From NCBI RefSeq assembly GCF_025354435.1, contig NZ_JANXMU010000060.1:1-64000 (forward strand): a stretch of DNA of 64,000 nt. The letters are read 5' to 3'. This DNA is from Rhodoferax sp. (lineage in GTDB: Bacteria; Pseudomonadota; Gammaproteobacteria; Burkholderiales; Burkholderiaceae_C). Every line of letters begins with the position of its first letter. The stretch's first letter is position 1. Under the pieces are notes generated by a model that saw nothing but the letters and a program-made list of their open reading frames with translations, had not been told where the DNA came from and did not search any database. This document shows positions 43,471 to 52,106 of this stretch, piece by piece. The translations under genes and the position numbers were made by a program.

Positions 43471-44604
43471 ATGCAAATGAAGTTGAAATTGACTGTAGCT
43501 GCTGCCATTACTGCTGTGGCAGGTATGGCTTCCGCCCAGGACGTACAGGTCGTGAAAATCGGCCATGTAGCCCCGATGTCTGGTGCGCAGGCCCATTACG
43601 GCAAAGACAACGAAAACGGTGCCCGCATGGCCGTGGATGACTTGAACACCCAAAACGTAGTGATTGGTGGCAAGAAAATCAAGTTTGAGCTGGTAGCCGA
43701 AGATGACGCTGCCGATCCAAAGCAAGGTACCGCGGCTGCACAAAAACTGTGCGATGCCAAGGTCAACGGCGTGGTCGGCCATTTGAATTCGGGTACCACC
43801 ATTCCTGCGTCTAAGGTCTACAACGATTGCGGTATTCCCCACATCACCGGTGCGGCAACCAACCCCAACCTGACCAAGCCTGGTTACAAAACCACCTTCC
43901 GTATCATCGCCAATGACAACTCGCTGGGTGCAGGACTGGCTTTCTACGCAACCGATGCGCTGAAGCTGAAGAAAGTCGCCATCATTGACGACCGTACCGC
44001 TTACGGCCAAGGTGTTGCCGAAGTGTTCAAGAAGACCGCTATGGCCAAGGGCATGACGGTAGTGGACGAACAGTTCACCACCGACAAAGCCACCGACTTC
44101 ATGGCGATCCTGACCTCCATCAAGTCCAAAGCACCCGATGCCATTTTCTTCGGCGGTATGGACCCCCAAGCTGGCCCAATGCTGCGCCAAATGGAACAAC
44201 TTGGCATGACCAACGTCAAGTACTTTGGCGGCGACGGCCTGTGCACCAACGAAGTGGCCAAGCTGGCTGCCGGTGCCAAGACGCTGGAAAACGTGGTGTG
44301 TGCTGAAGGCGGCGCTTCCCTGGTGAAGATGCCAGGTGGGGTGGAATGGAAGAAGCGTTACGACGCCAAGTTCCCTGGTCAGTTCCAGATCTACAGCCCG
44401 TACACCTATGATGCCACGATGGTGCTGGTCGATGCTATGAAGCGTGCCAACTCCACCGACCCCAAGGTCTACACCCCCGAACTGTTGAAGACCAACTACA
44501 AGGGCGTGACTACCACCATCAGCTTCGAACCTAATGGCGAACTGAAGAATCCATCGATCACCCTGTCCGTCTACAAAGACGGCAAGAAGACCGCGCTGAA
44601 CTAA
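43471..44604 (+). CDS. Branched-chain amino-acid-type ABC transporter binding protein (LivK-like)
   Basis: 377-aa periplasmic binding protein of the Leu/Ile/Val (HAAT) family. Signal peptide KLKLTVAAAITAVAGMASAQ, then VVKIGHVAPMSGAQAHYGKD, GVVGHLNSGTTIPASKVYND and HITGAATNPNLTKPGYKTTF, all typical of LivJ/LivK. Cysteine pair in the first domain is present. GGAG lies shortly before ATG 43471. No permease/ATPase genes are adjacent; a strong terminator follows directly, so it is a single-gene unit, as often seen for the abundant binding protein in Comamonadaceae. Confidence 0.92.
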   Translation: MQMKLKLTVAAAITAVAGMASAQDVQVVKIGHVAPMSGAQAHYGKDNENGARMAVDDLNTQNVVIGGKKIKFELVAEDDAADPKQGTAAAQKLCDAKVNGVVGHLNSGTTIPASKVYNDCGIPHITGAATNPNLTKPGYKTTFRIIANDNSLGAGLAFYATDALKLKKVAIIDDRTAYGQGVAEVFKKTAMAKGMTVVDEQFTTDKATDFMAILTSIKSKAPDAIFFGGMDPQAGPMLRQMEQLGMTNVKYFGGDGLCTNEVAKLAAGAKTLENVVCAEGGASLVKMPGGVEWKKRYDAKFPGQFQIYSPYTYDATMVLVDAMKRANSTDPKVYTPELLKTNYKGVTTTISFEPNGELKNPSITLSVYKDGKKTALN

Positions 44605-44620
44605 TCGTTTAAGCACCCAC

Positions 44621-44648
44621 AAAAAAGCCACCGCGAGGTGGCTTTTTT
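44621..44648 (+). terminator. Rho-independent terminator of livK-type gene
   Basis: AAAAAAGCCACC-GCGA-GGTGGCTTTTTT: perfect 12-bp stem, 4-base loop, run of six T, 17 bases after the stop codon. The A-run on the other side makes it work in both directions. Confidence 0.95.
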
Positions 44649-44660
44649 ACGTCTGGGTGT

Positions 44661-44712
44661 TTGCTATATATTAAATAGCTGCTGCCGCCCATCCAATAAG
44701 CGCTGGTAGCCT
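44661..44712 (-). repeat. Dispersed ~50-bp repeat, copy 10
   Basis: TTTGCTATATATTAAATAGC...AAGCGCTGGTAGCC, a few bases after the terminator of the livK-type gene, in the usual 3' orientation. The inverted repeat is largely decayed. Confidence 0.65.
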
Positions 44713-44740
44713 AAAATGCATATACATACCGCGATGACAG

Positions 44741-44839
44741 TCCTTCCAGGGATACCGTGGAACTGGCTCCGCCAGGCCACTGGTATCGCCCTCTGCAAGG
44801 GGGTTGGCGAAAAGCGCTTGCGCTGTAGCCTGGGGGTGA
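44741..44839. repeat. Second dispersed repeat family (about 100 bp) in convergent intergenic space
   Basis: The segment has several internal inverted repeats (CTGGCTCCGCCAGG; CCCTCTGCAAGGG) and ends TAGCCTGGGGGTGA, 7 bases before the stop of the nucleotidyltransferase gene. The last 14 bases recur exactly at 10353-10366, just beyond the argA stop, in the same place relative to a leftward gene. I recognise this element from other Comamonadaceae genomes from memory; it is non-coding, and a short frame through it was rejected. Confidence 0.65.
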
Positions 44840-44845
44840 GCCTAG

Positions 44846-45949
44846 TTACGCGCGTGCGTCGCCCCAGCGGAGTTGAGCCATGTCGTCGCCGCGGTACAGG
44901 GTTTCGCCGGCGCGGTCCACGCAGTAGTTGGGCGAGACAATCATTTCGTTGAAATGCATGTCGGCGGCAATGCGGGTGTACTCGAACAGAATGCTACGGG
45001 TCACCTTGGCACCGGAGCGGATCACGCTGCCGTGGCCGATCCAGCAGGGGCCGATGATGGTGGCACCCGGCTCTACCTTCACGCTGGAGCCCAGATACAC
45101 CGGACCCTGGATGTTGCACTGGTCCCAGGCAACAGAAGTGTTCAGGCCCACCCAGATGCCAGGCTTGACCTCGCGCCCGGGTATGTTCATCTGCGCTACT
45201 TCGCCGCGCAGCACGCGCTGCAGCACCGACCAGTAATCGCTCACACGGCCAATGTCGATCCAGTTGAAAAAGCGCTTTTGGGCATAGAACGGCAGCTTTT
45301 CGGCCACCAGTTGTGGAAACAGCTCGGCACCGATGTCGTACACCTTGTTGGGCGGGATCATGTCAATGACCTCGGGCTCAAAGATGTAAATGCCGGTACT
45401 GGCCAAGGTGGACTGGGCTTCTTCGGGCTTGGGCTTTTCCTGGAAGGACTGGATCTGCCCCTGTTCGTTGGCCACCACAATGCCGTAGTTGGACACTTCG
45501 TTCAGCGGCACATCCAGCGTCACCACGCTGGCAATCGCGCCCTTGGTCTTGTGCTCGTGCAGGGCCGCACCGATATCTAGGTCGATCAGCGCATCGCCGC
45601 ACAGTACCAAGGTAGGCTCGTCAAAAAAGCCGCTGAAATCTTGGATGCGCCGCATCCCACCCGCCGAGCCAAAGGGCTTGGGAATGATGTCACCGTGCTC
45701 GCGTACGCCTTCGTAGGCGTAGCCGATCTGCACGCCCCAGCGGTGGCCGTCACCAAAATACTGCTCGATTTTGTGGTGGTGGTAGGCCACATTCACCATG
45801 ATCTCTTTGATGCCGTAGTTGGCCAGGTGCTCGATCAGGTATTCCATGACCGGCTTGCCCAAAATTGGCACCATCGGCTTGGGCAAGTCTTTGGTCAACG
45901 GGCGCACCCGTGTTCCTTGCCCTGCCGCCAAAATCATTCCCTTTGCCAT
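44846..45949 (-). CDS. Sugar-nucleotide pyrophosphorylase (NDP-hexose/GMP-mannose type)
   Basis: 367-aa nucleotidyltransferase with the signature start KGMILAAGQGTRVRPLTKDL and PKPMVPILGKPV, the catalytic GDALIDLD, and a C-terminal left-handed beta-helix (hexapeptide repeats, e.g. GPCWIGHGSVIRSGAKV). It joins a sugar-1-phosphate to a nucleotide, in the group of mannose-1-phosphate guanylyltransferase and glucose-1-phosphate thymidylyl/uridylyltransferases; the exact sugar cannot be told. AGGGA precedes ATG 45949. Single gene; products probably feed a cell-surface polysaccharide. Confidence 0.87.
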   Translation of the reverse strand: MAKGMILAAGQGTRVRPLTKDLPKPMVPILGKPVMEYLIEHLANYGIKEIMVNVAYHHHKIEQYFGDGHRWGVQIGYAYEGVREHGDIIPKPFGSAGGMRRIQDFSGFFDEPTLVLCGDALIDLDIGAALHEHKTKGAIASVVTLDVPLNEVSNYGIVVANEQGQIQSFQEKPKPEEAQSTLASTGIYIFEPEVIDMIPPNKVYDIGAELFPQLVAEKLPFYAQKRFFNWIDIGRVSDYWSVLQRVLRGEVAQMNIPGREVKPGIWVGLNTSVAWDQCNIQGPVYLGSSVKVEPGATIIGPCWIGHGSVIRSGAKVTRSILFEYTRIAADMHFNEMIVSPNYCVDRAGETLYRGDDMAQLRWGDARA

Positions 45950-46108
45950 GCTGGTATTTCCCTATTTAGTGTGAGCGGGTTGTGACGTGCCGATTATGAA
46001 TGTTTAATTTGAAGGTTCTAAGGCCGCCAAGCCGTAGTGGGCAGCCTTGTCAGCGGATACTGGGGGATTTCCACAGAGCTGACTGTGCGGTAGGTAACAT
46101 ATGGACGC

Positions 46109-46143
46109 AAAAAAAGGCCTGTCGTTGCAATAACGACAGGCCT
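46109..46143 (-). terminator. Rho-independent terminator of tRNA-Ser
   Basis: AGGCCTGTCGTT-GCAAT-AACGACAGGCCT: 12-bp perfect stem, 5-base loop, followed leftward by a run of seven T (A on the plus strand, 46109-46115). It begins 6 bases after the tRNA 3' end. Confidence 0.95.
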
Positions 46144-46148
46144 GATAT

Positions 46149-46239
46149 TGGCGGAACAGGCGGGATTCGAACCCGCGGAGGGCTATTAACCCTCACACGC
46201 TTTCCAGGCGTGCGACTTAAACCGCTCATCCACCGTTCC
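46149..46239 (-). tRNA. tRNA-Ser (anticodon GGA)
   Basis: 91-nt class II tRNA read leftward. 5' acceptor GGAACGG pairs with CTGTTCC before the discriminator G and an encoded CCA. Anticodon arm CACGC-CTGGAAA-GCGTG gives anticodon GGA, reading UCC/UCU serine codons; a long variable arm (AGGGTTAATAGCCCT) and T-arm GCGGGTTCGAATCCCGC follow. A terminator lies directly downstream. No integrated element is visible next to it. Confidence 0.97.
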
Positions 46240-46277
46240 TAAGCCTCAAATTCTAGCACGCAATTGGCGCGGTATTT

Positions 46278-46670
46278 TCAATGTGCCGCGTTTCTGCCAG
46301 GGACGGCGTGTTTTTCCAGGTCTTCCAGTAAAACAAACTCCAGCGCGCGGATGTGGGTGGATTCCAGCACCACGGGCGGGGCAACGCCAGCCTCGAAGGC
46401 TTCTTTCCAGCGGTTGGCGCACAGGCACCAGCGGTCGCCGGGGCGCAAACCCGCAAAACGCCATTGCGGCCGCGGTGTGGTCAGGTCGTTGCCACGGGCC
46501 AGCGAGAAGGCCAGGAACTCTGCCGTCACCTTGGTGCAGATGACGTGCGATCCGCTATCGCTCTCGTCGGTGCTGCAGCAGCCGTCGCGGAAGTAGCCCG
46601 TCAATGGGTCGTAAGAGCAGGGCACCAGTTCGTTGCCCAGCACGTTGTGTTCGATGGCGGGTGTGTCCAT
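46278..46670 (-). CDS. DUF2237 family protein
   Basis: 130-aa cytoplasmic protein of the uncharacterised DUF2237 family, recognised by NVLGNELVPCSYDPLTGYFR, DGCCSTDESDSGSH and GLRPGDRWCLCANRWKEAF. The several conserved cysteines (SYDP region, DGCC, WCLC) suggest metal or redox chemistry, but no activity is known. It follows the SPFH gene on the same strand after 7 bases and precedes the tRNA gene. Confidence 0.88.
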   Translation of the reverse strand: MDTPAIEHNVLGNELVPCSYDPLTGYFRDGCCSTDESDSGSHVICTKVTAEFLAFSLARGNDLTTPRPQWRFAGLRPGDRWCLCANRWKEAFEAGVAPPVVLESTHIRALEFVLLEDLEKHAVPGRNAAH

Positions 46671-46677
46671 GGCCGTC

Positions 46678-47592
46678 CTACTGTGTTTTCACCGTGTTGA
46701 CCATTTTCATTGCGGACCCGATCAGGGCCGACACCTCGGTCATATTGCTGGGCACGATCAGGGTGGTGTGGGCATTGGCCGCCACTCTGGCGTAGGCCTC
46801 TACGGCCTTTTCTGCGACTTTGAGCTGTACCGCTTGCTCACCGCCCGGCTGGCGTATGGCGGCGGCGACCAGTTCAATCGCATGGGCATTGGCCTGCGCT
46901 ACTGCTGTGATGGCGGCTGCTTCGCCCTGCGCATTGTTGATGGCGGCCTGCTTGGCGCCTTCGGAGCGGGCGATGAAGGCCTCGCGCTCGCCGGTGGCAA
47001 TGTTGATCTGTTCCTGGCGACGGCCTTCGGATGCGGCAATCAGCGCGCGTTTTTCCCGCTCAGCGGTGATTTGCGCCTGCATGGCGTGCAAGATTTCTTT
47101 GGGCGGGGTCAGGTCCTTGATCTCGTAGCGCAGCACCTTCACGCCCCAGTTCAGGGCCGCTTCATCGATGGCTGCTACCACCTGGGCGTTGATGATGTCG
47201 CGCTCTTCAAAGGTTTTGTCCAGTTCCAGCTTGCCGATCACGCTGCGCAACGAGGTTTGCGCCAGTTGGCTGATGGCCATGATGTAGTTGCTGGAGCCGT
47301 AGCTGGCGCGCATTGCGTCGGTCACCTGGAAGTACAGGATGCCATCGACTTGCAACTGCGTGTTGTCGCGGGTAATGCAAACCTGGCTGGGAATGTCGAG
47401 CGGAATTTCTTTCAACACGTGCTTGTAAGCCACACGGTCCACAAACGGCACCAGAAAGTTCAGTCCTGGGGTCAGCGTGCCGTGGTATTTGCCCAGGCGC
47501 TCAATGACCCAGGCGTGCTGCTGGGGCACCACCTTCAGGGTACGGCTGATGAAGATGATGGCGATGACAAGTACGACGATGGCAATTTCCAT
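46678..47592 (-). CDS. SPFH/band-7 membrane protein (stomatin/QmcA-like)
   Basis: 304-aa membrane-anchored SPFH protein. An N-terminal membrane helix (EIAIVVLVIAIIFIS) is followed by the band-7 domain (VPQQHAWVIERLGKYHGTLT, PGLNFLVPFVDRVAYKH, GILYFQVTDAMRASYG) and a long alanine/glutamate-rich coiled coil (AEREKRALIAASEGRRQEQI). These proteins oligomerise in microdomains and influence proteases and membrane order. The upstream nfeD gene is its standard partner; the gap between them is 28 bases. Confidence 0.93.
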   Translation of the reverse strand: MEIAIVVLVIAIIFISRTLKVVPQQHAWVIERLGKYHGTLTPGLNFLVPFVDRVAYKHVLKEIPLDIPSQVCITRDNTQLQVDGILYFQVTDAMRASYGSSNYIMAISQLAQTSLRSVIGKLELDKTFEERDIINAQVVAAIDEAALNWGVKVLRYEIKDLTPPKEILHAMQAQITAEREKRALIAASEGRRQEQINIATGEREAFIARSEGAKQAAINNAQGEAAAITAVAQANAHAIELVAAAIRQPGGEQAVQLKVAEKAVEAYARVAANAHTTLIVPSNMTEVSALIGSAMKMVNTVKTQ

Positions 47593-47620
47593 GGAGGCTC
47601 CGGTTAGTTATCTGAGTGTT

Positions 47621-48046
47621 TCACAGTTTGTCGACCAGCAGGCGGTTACCGATGACTTCGGCCACCCGGTGCGGGCCTGCGGTGGGTACGTTGCCGGGGC
47701 GGTGCAGCACCGTCCAGTTGGCCCCCCGGTAGTGCACCTGGGCCGTACCGTCGGCATTCCAGGCATCGACCTGCACGGTTTCGCCAATGTCCAGGTTTAC
47801 ATCGGGGTTGGCGCTAGCGGGCAGGTTCTTGGGGTGCTTGCTGCGCACACGGTGCCACACGGCGACGGCACCACCGCCCACCACACTGGCCACCAGGGTC
47901 TGCAGCACGGTGCTGCCGCCGGCATAGGAGGCCAGAGCGGCAGCAGCAAAGCCCAGCGCCAACATCAGCAAATAGAAGGTGCCGGTGACCAGTTCTGCCA
48001 CGATGGCACCCCCGGCTAGCAGCCACCATAAAGTCGATTCCGCCAT
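47621..48046 (-). CDS. NfeD-like membrane protein
   Basis: 141-aa short NfeD protein: four hydrophobic segments in the first ~70 residues (LWWLLAGGAIVAELVTGTFY; AASYAGG-like second region) and a C-terminal OB-fold (LDIGETVQVDAWNADGTAQV, YRGANWTVLH). It partners the SPFH protein downstream, the usual nfeD-stomatin pair in membrane quality control. ATG 48046 is chosen; the longer frame upstream lacks a ribosome-binding site. Divergent from the decarboxylase gene with 160 bases between. Confidence 0.9.
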   Translation of the reverse strand: MAESTLWWLLAGGAIVAELVTGTFYLLMLALGFAAAALASYAGGSTVLQTLVASVVGGGAVAVWHRVRSKHPKNLPASANPDVNLDIGETVQVDAWNADGTAQVHYRGANWTVLHRPGNVPTAGPHRVAEVIGNRLLVDKL

Positions 48047-48206
48047 TGCATGCCTTTTGTTGTATGGGTATCGCCACATTTTGGGACCAAATCAGGGCAT
48101 CGCCCCAGAAGCTTCATACGAAGTCCTTACACTTCGCGCCTGTTTTGATATTTACAGGACTTACGCGAGTCCATATTTCCCTGCGTTAATTTGGCTGGAG
48201 GCCGGC

Positions 48207-50480
48207 ATGAAGTTTCGTTTCCCTATCGTCATCATCGATGAAGATTTCCGCTCTGAAAACACCTCTGGCCTGGGCATCCGCGCCCTGGCCCAGGCGATTG
48301 AGACGGAGGGGTTTGAGGTGCTGGGCGTGACCAGTTACGGCGATCTGTCGAAGTTTGCCCAACAGCAAAGCCGCGCCAGTGCTTTTATCTTGTCGATCGA
48401 CGACGAAGAGTTCTCGCCCGGCCCGGACCACGACCCGGTGGTGCTCAACCTGCGCCACTTCATCGCAGAAGTGCGGCGCAAAAACCTGGATGTACCGATC
48501 TACATTTACGGCGAAACCAAGACTTCGCAGCATATTCCCAACGACATTCTGCGGGAGCTGCACGGCTTCATCCACATGTTCGAGGACACCCCTGAGTTTG
48601 TGGCCCGCCACATCATCCGCGAGGCCAAAAGCTATTTGGAAGGCGTGCAGCCGCCGTTCTTCAAGGCCTTGCTGGACTACGCCGAAGACGGCTCGTACAG
48701 CTGGCATTGCCCCGGCCATTCCGGTGGCGTGGCTTTCCTGAAGAGCCCGGTGGGCCAGATGTACCATCAGTTTTATGGTGAGAACATGCTGCGTGCTGAC
48801 GTGTGCAATGCGGTGGAAGAGTTGGGTCAGTTGCTTGACCACAATGGCGCGATTGGCGAGAGCGAGCGCAACGCTGCGCGCATCTTCAACGCCGACCACT
48901 GCTTCTTTGTGACCAACGGCACCAGCACCAGCAACAAGATGGTCTGGCACCACACCGTGGCCCCGGGCGACGTGGTGGTGGTAGACCGCAACTGCCACAA
49001 GTCGAATCTGCACGCTATCATCATGACCGGCGCGATCCCGGTGTTTTTGAAGCCCACGCGCAACCACTTCGGCATCATCGGCCCCATCCCCAAGAGCGAG
49101 TTCGAGCCCGCCGCCATCAAGGCCAAGATCCGCGCCAATCCACTGCTGCAGCACATTGATGCCGACACCATCAAGCCCCGCATCCTCACGCTCACGCAAA
49201 GCACCTACGACGGCGTGCTCTACAACACCGAAACCATCAAGAACATGCTCGATGGCTATGTGGAAAACCTGCATTTCGACGAAGCCTGGCTGCCGCACGC
49301 TGCCTTTCATCCGTTCTACGGCAGCTACCATTCGATGGGCAAAAAGCGCATTCGCCCCAAGCACGCCGTGGTGTATGCCACGCAAAGCATCCACAAGCTG
49401 CTGGCCGGTATCAGCCAGGCCAGCCATGTGCTGATCCAGGACTCGCAAAACGTCAAGCTGGACCGCCACCTCTTCAACGAGGCCTACCTGATGCACACCA
49501 GCACCAGCCCGCAGTACAGCATCATCGCCAGCTGCGACGTGGCCGCGGCCATGATGGAGCCGCCCGGCGGCACGGCGCTGGTCGAAGAAAGCATTGCCGA
49601 AGCGCTGGACTTCCGCCGCGCCATGCGCAAGGTGGATGAGGAGTACGGCACCGACTGGTGGTTCAAGGTCTGGGGACCGGACAAACTGGTGGAGGAGGGC
49701 ATTGGCCGCGCCACCGACTGGATCATCAAGGGCGAATCCAAGTCCAACGCCAAGGCCAACTGGCACGGCTTTGGCAAGATGGCCACCGGCTTCAACATGC
49801 TGGACCCTATCAAGTCCACTATCGTCACACCCGGCATGGACCTGAACGGCAAGTTCGCCAAGACCGGCATCCCGGCCAGCATCGTCACCAAGTTCCTGGC
49901 CGAGCACGGCGTGGTGGTCGAGAAGACGGGCCTGTACAGCTTCTTCATCATGTTCACCATCGGCATCACCAAGGGCCGCTGGAACAGCATGTTGACTGCG
50001 CTGCAGCAGTTCAAGGACGACTACGACAAGAACCAGCCGATGTGGAAGATCCTGCCCGAGTTCTGCCAGAAGCACCGGCGCTACGAAAAGATGGGCTTGG
50101 CCGACCTGTGCCAACACCTGCACAACCTGTATGCCAAGTACGATATTGCGCGTCTGACCACCGACATGTACCTGAGCGACTTGACCCCGGCGATGAAGCC
50201 CAGCGACGCCTACGCCCACATCGCCCTGCGCAAGACCGAGCGGGTGGCCATCGACAACCTAGAGGGCCGCATCACCGTGGGCCTGGTGACGCCGTATCCA
50301 CCGGGCATCCCGCTGCTGATTCCGGGCGAAGTGTTTAACAAGAAGATCGTGGACTACCTGAAGTTCTCGCGCGAGTTCAACACCCAATGCCCCGGCTTTG
50401 AGACCGACATCCACGGACTGGTCGAAGAGGTAGATGTCGACGGCAAGCACCACTACTTTGCCGATTGCGTGAAGGCCTAA
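48207..50480 (+). CDS. Arginine/lysine/ornithine decarboxylase, PLP fold type I
   Basis: 757-aa biodegradative-type decarboxylase (class I Orn/Lys/Arg). It has an N-terminal receiver-like wing domain (FRFPIVIIDEDFRSENTSG), the linker, then the PLP core with SWHCPGHSGGVAFLKSP, TNGTSTSNKMVWHH, HFDEAWLPHAAFHPFY and the PLP lysine K397 in ATQSIHKLLAG, and a C-terminal domain with YPPGIPLLIPGE. Length and motifs match AdiA/CadA/SpeC-type enzymes; arginine is the commonest substrate for this beta-proteobacterial branch, but lysine is possible. CTGGAGG precedes ATG 48207; frames upstream of it are rejected. A repeat-derived terminator follows. Confidence 0.9.
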   Translation: MKFRFPIVIIDEDFRSENTSGLGIRALAQAIETEGFEVLGVTSYGDLSKFAQQQSRASAFILSIDDEEFSPGPDHDPVVLNLRHFIAEVRRKNLDVPIYIYGETKTSQHIPNDILRELHGFIHMFEDTPEFVARHIIREAKSYLEGVQPPFFKALLDYAEDGSYSWHCPGHSGGVAFLKSPVGQMYHQFYGENMLRADVCNAVEELGQLLDHNGAIGESERNAARIFNADHCFFVTNGTSTSNKMVWHHTVAPGDVVVVDRNCHKSNLHAIIMTGAIPVFLKPTRNHFGIIGPIPKSEFEPAAIKAKIRANPLLQHIDADTIKPRILTLTQSTYDGVLYNTETIKNMLDGYVENLHFDEAWLPHAAFHPFYGSYHSMGKKRIRPKHAVVYATQSIHKLLAGISQASHVLIQDSQNVKLDRHLFNEAYLMHTSTSPQYSIIASCDVAAAMMEPPGGTALVEESIAEALDFRRAMRKVDEEYGTDWWFKVWGPDKLVEEGIGRATDWIIKGESKSNAKANWHGFGKMATGFNMLDPIKSTIVTPGMDLNGKFAKTGIPASIVTKFLAEHGVVVEKTGLYSFFIMFTIGITKGRWNSMLTALQQFKDDYDKNQPMWKILPEFCQKHRRYEKMGLADLCQHLHNLYAKYDIARLTTDMYLSDLTPAMKPSDAYAHIALRKTERVAIDNLEGRITVGLVTPYPPGIPLLIPGEVFNKKIVDYLKFSREFNTQCPGFETDIHGLVEEVDVDGKHHYFADCVKA

Positions 50481-50494
50481 TCCCTCACATTCGG

Positions 50495-50557
50495 TTTGCT
50501 ATTAAATAAAGAGCTGCTAGCGTAGGTACTACCTGCACTAGCAGCTCTTTTTTTATA
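50495..50557 (-). repeat. Dispersed repeat copy 11, functioning as terminator
   Basis: TTTGCTATTAAATAAAGAGC... AAAGAGCTGCTAG (50508-50520) pairs perfectly with CTAGCAGCTCTTT (50538-50550), a 13-bp stem with a 17-base loop, followed by a T-run to 50554. It lies 14 bases after the decarboxylase stop and should terminate that transcript. The best-preserved inverted repeat of the family. Confidence 0.9.
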
Positions 50558-50662
50558 AATTTTCAAAGGATTTAAGTAGCTTTTGAATCCAAAGCCCCGC
50601 CGCGCTCCGTATTGATCTCAGCCGCAACATTCGGCTTGTTATCCACCTACTAGGAGCTTTCC

Positions 50663-51229
50663 ATGGTCTCGATCCAAACCACCCGCAAAATTGCCTCTTT
50701 CAGCCTGGCCGCCGTGATGGCCGCTGTGTCTTGTGCCTCCATGGCCGCTGACGTGATGGTTGGCGGCGCGCCGATGATGGCCTCCAAGGACATCATCGAC
50801 AACGCCGTCAACTCCAAAGACCACACCACCCTGGTCGCCGCCGTCAAGGCCGCAGGCCTGGTGGACACGCTGAAAGGCCCTGGCCCGTTCACCGTGTTCG
50901 CCCCCACCAACGCCGCCTTTGCCGCCCTGCCTGCTGGCACGGTAGACACCCTGCTCAAGCCAGAAAACAAGGGCACGCTGACCACCATCCTGACCTACCA
51001 CGTGGTGGCGGGCAAGTTTGACGCAGCGGCCATCAGCAAGATGATCATGGACGGCCATGGCATGGCCACGCTGAAGACGGTAAGCGGCGGCACGCTGACG
51101 GCCAAGGCCGGCGGCGGCAAGGTGATGGTCACCGATGAAAAAGGCGGCACCGCCAATGTGACGATTGCCGACGTTTACCAGTCGAACGGCGTGATCCACG
51201 TCGTTGACAAGGTTCTGTTGCCTAAGTAA
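50663..51229 (+). CDS. Fasciclin (FAS1)-domain exported protein
   Basis: 188-aa secreted or periplasmic protein with one FAS1 domain. Signal peptide to about residue 29 (AAVSCASMAA-D); then SKDHTTLVAAVKAAGLVDTL (H1 region), GPFTVFAPTNAAFAALPAGT, and the H2 region ending GVIHVVDKVLLPK. Such proteins mediate adhesion or matrix contact. AGGAG lies 6 bases before ATG 50663. Convergent with the DNA ligase gene. Confidence 0.93.
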   Translation: MVSIQTTRKIASFSLAAVMAAVSCASMAADVMVGGAPMMASKDIIDNAVNSKDHTTLVAAVKAAGLVDTLKGPGPFTVFAPTNAAFAALPAGTVDTLLKPENKGTLTTILTYHVVAGKFDAAAISKMIMDGHGMATLKTVSGGTLTAKAGGGKVMVTDEKGGTANVTIADVYQSNGVIHVVDKVLLPK

Positions 51230-51245
51230 TCACACATCCACGCCA

Positions 51246-52106
51246 CTACAAATCCGCATCGGCGCGCAGCCGTAAAAAGCTCGCAAAGCGCGGAATGCCG
51301 CTGGGGTTGACATCCCGAAACCGGTAGCTCACCCAGGTCCCCAGCGCAGGCGGATCGCGCCGCTGGGCATCGCTGAAACCGGTGCCCAGCTTGAATTTCA
51401 GGCCCTCGGGTGTTTCCACCTGTAGCGCGCCCAACATGCCCTCATATTTACCCTTACCCGCCACATGCCCCACCACCCGGGCTTCGGCATCGTCAAAGGG
51501 CTTCAGTTTTAGTAAATCGCCCTTGCCAGGGCTGGCCAGCAGGGCATCGCCGCGGTGCAACACCAGCCCTTCGCCACCAGCCTGCACCGTTTGGCGCAGC
51601 AGGGCCTGCAGGGCAGGGTGGCTGACCACGCGGGATTGCGCCACTGGCTGCACCCAGGCAGGCAGCCCCAGTTGCTGCAGGGCGACCAAGCGCGCGTCAA
51701 AAGGTCCCGCGTGCGCGGGCAGGTCAAACACCTGGTAGCGCATCTGCCGCCAGGCGGCATCGCCCGCATCGCCTTGCCGCACGGTCGATACCGCAGTGGC
51801 AAAGGCCGCGTGCCCCGCCCACAGCTCGCCGTCCAGTGCTTCGCGAGGCCAGCCTGCGGTAAACCATGCGGGCGCACTAATGCGTTGGCCTCCGCGGGTC
51901 CATAGCTGTGTGCCGTCCCAGTAGCCGCGCACGCCGTCCAGCTTTTCGCTGACCCAGTAGCCCTCCAGCGCGATGCCGCTGTGGTAGGCCGTGGGCCGCT
52001 GCAATGCGGGTGGGCTGTTGGCGTGGCTCCATTGGGGCATACCCGCCATGGCGGAGAGCAGCAGGCTTTGCAACAGGGTTCGGCGGTGGATAAAGGGTGT
52101 AGTCAT
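51246..52106 (-). CDS. Exported ATP-dependent DNA ligase, LigE-type
   Basis: 286-aa minimal ATP-dependent DNA ligase with an N-terminal signal. Residues 1-29 have a twin-arginine-like motif (HRRTLLQSLLLSAMAG) and a likely cleavage after SHA, pointing to periplasmic location. The adenylation motif I is K55 in SEKLDGVRG; motif III/IIIa DGELW and motif IV EGLVLHRG are present, as is motif V KLKPFDD; the C-terminal OB-fold ends the protein. No DNA-binding insertions. Known Lig E proteins of Gram-negatives look like this and have been linked to DNA uptake or extracellular DNA. Confidence 0.88.
   Translation of the reverse strand: MTTPFIHRRTLLQSLLLSAMAGMPQWSHANSPPALQRPTAYHSGIALEGYWVSEKLDGVRGYWDGTQLWTRGGQRISAPAWFTAGWPREALDGELWAGHAAFATAVSTVRQGDAGDAAWRQMRYQVFDLPAHAGPFDARLVALQQLGLPAWVQPVAQSRVVSHPALQALLRQTVQAGGEGLVLHRGDALLASPGKGDLLKLKPFDDAEARVVGHVAGKGKYEGMLGALQVETPEGLKFKLGTGFSDAQRRDPPALGTWVSYRFRDVNPSGIPRFASFLRLRADADL

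Noticed and set aside
44716-44952. 78-codon open frame after the livK-type terminator
   Set aside because: It consists of a dispersed repeat and the antisense of the nucleotidyltransferase end.
46149-46239. tRNA-Ser as attachment site of an integrated element
   Set aside because: No integrase, direct repeat of the tRNA end or change of gene style nearby.
46000-46242. 80-codon open frame over the tRNA and terminator
   Set aside because: It covers the tRNA-Ser gene and its terminator on the opposite strand.
48119-48172. Short inverted repeats (CGAAG/CTTCG, GGACT/AGTCC) before the decarboxylase as a riboswitch
   Set aside because: Only 5-bp arms, no known riboswitch core recognised; chance level.
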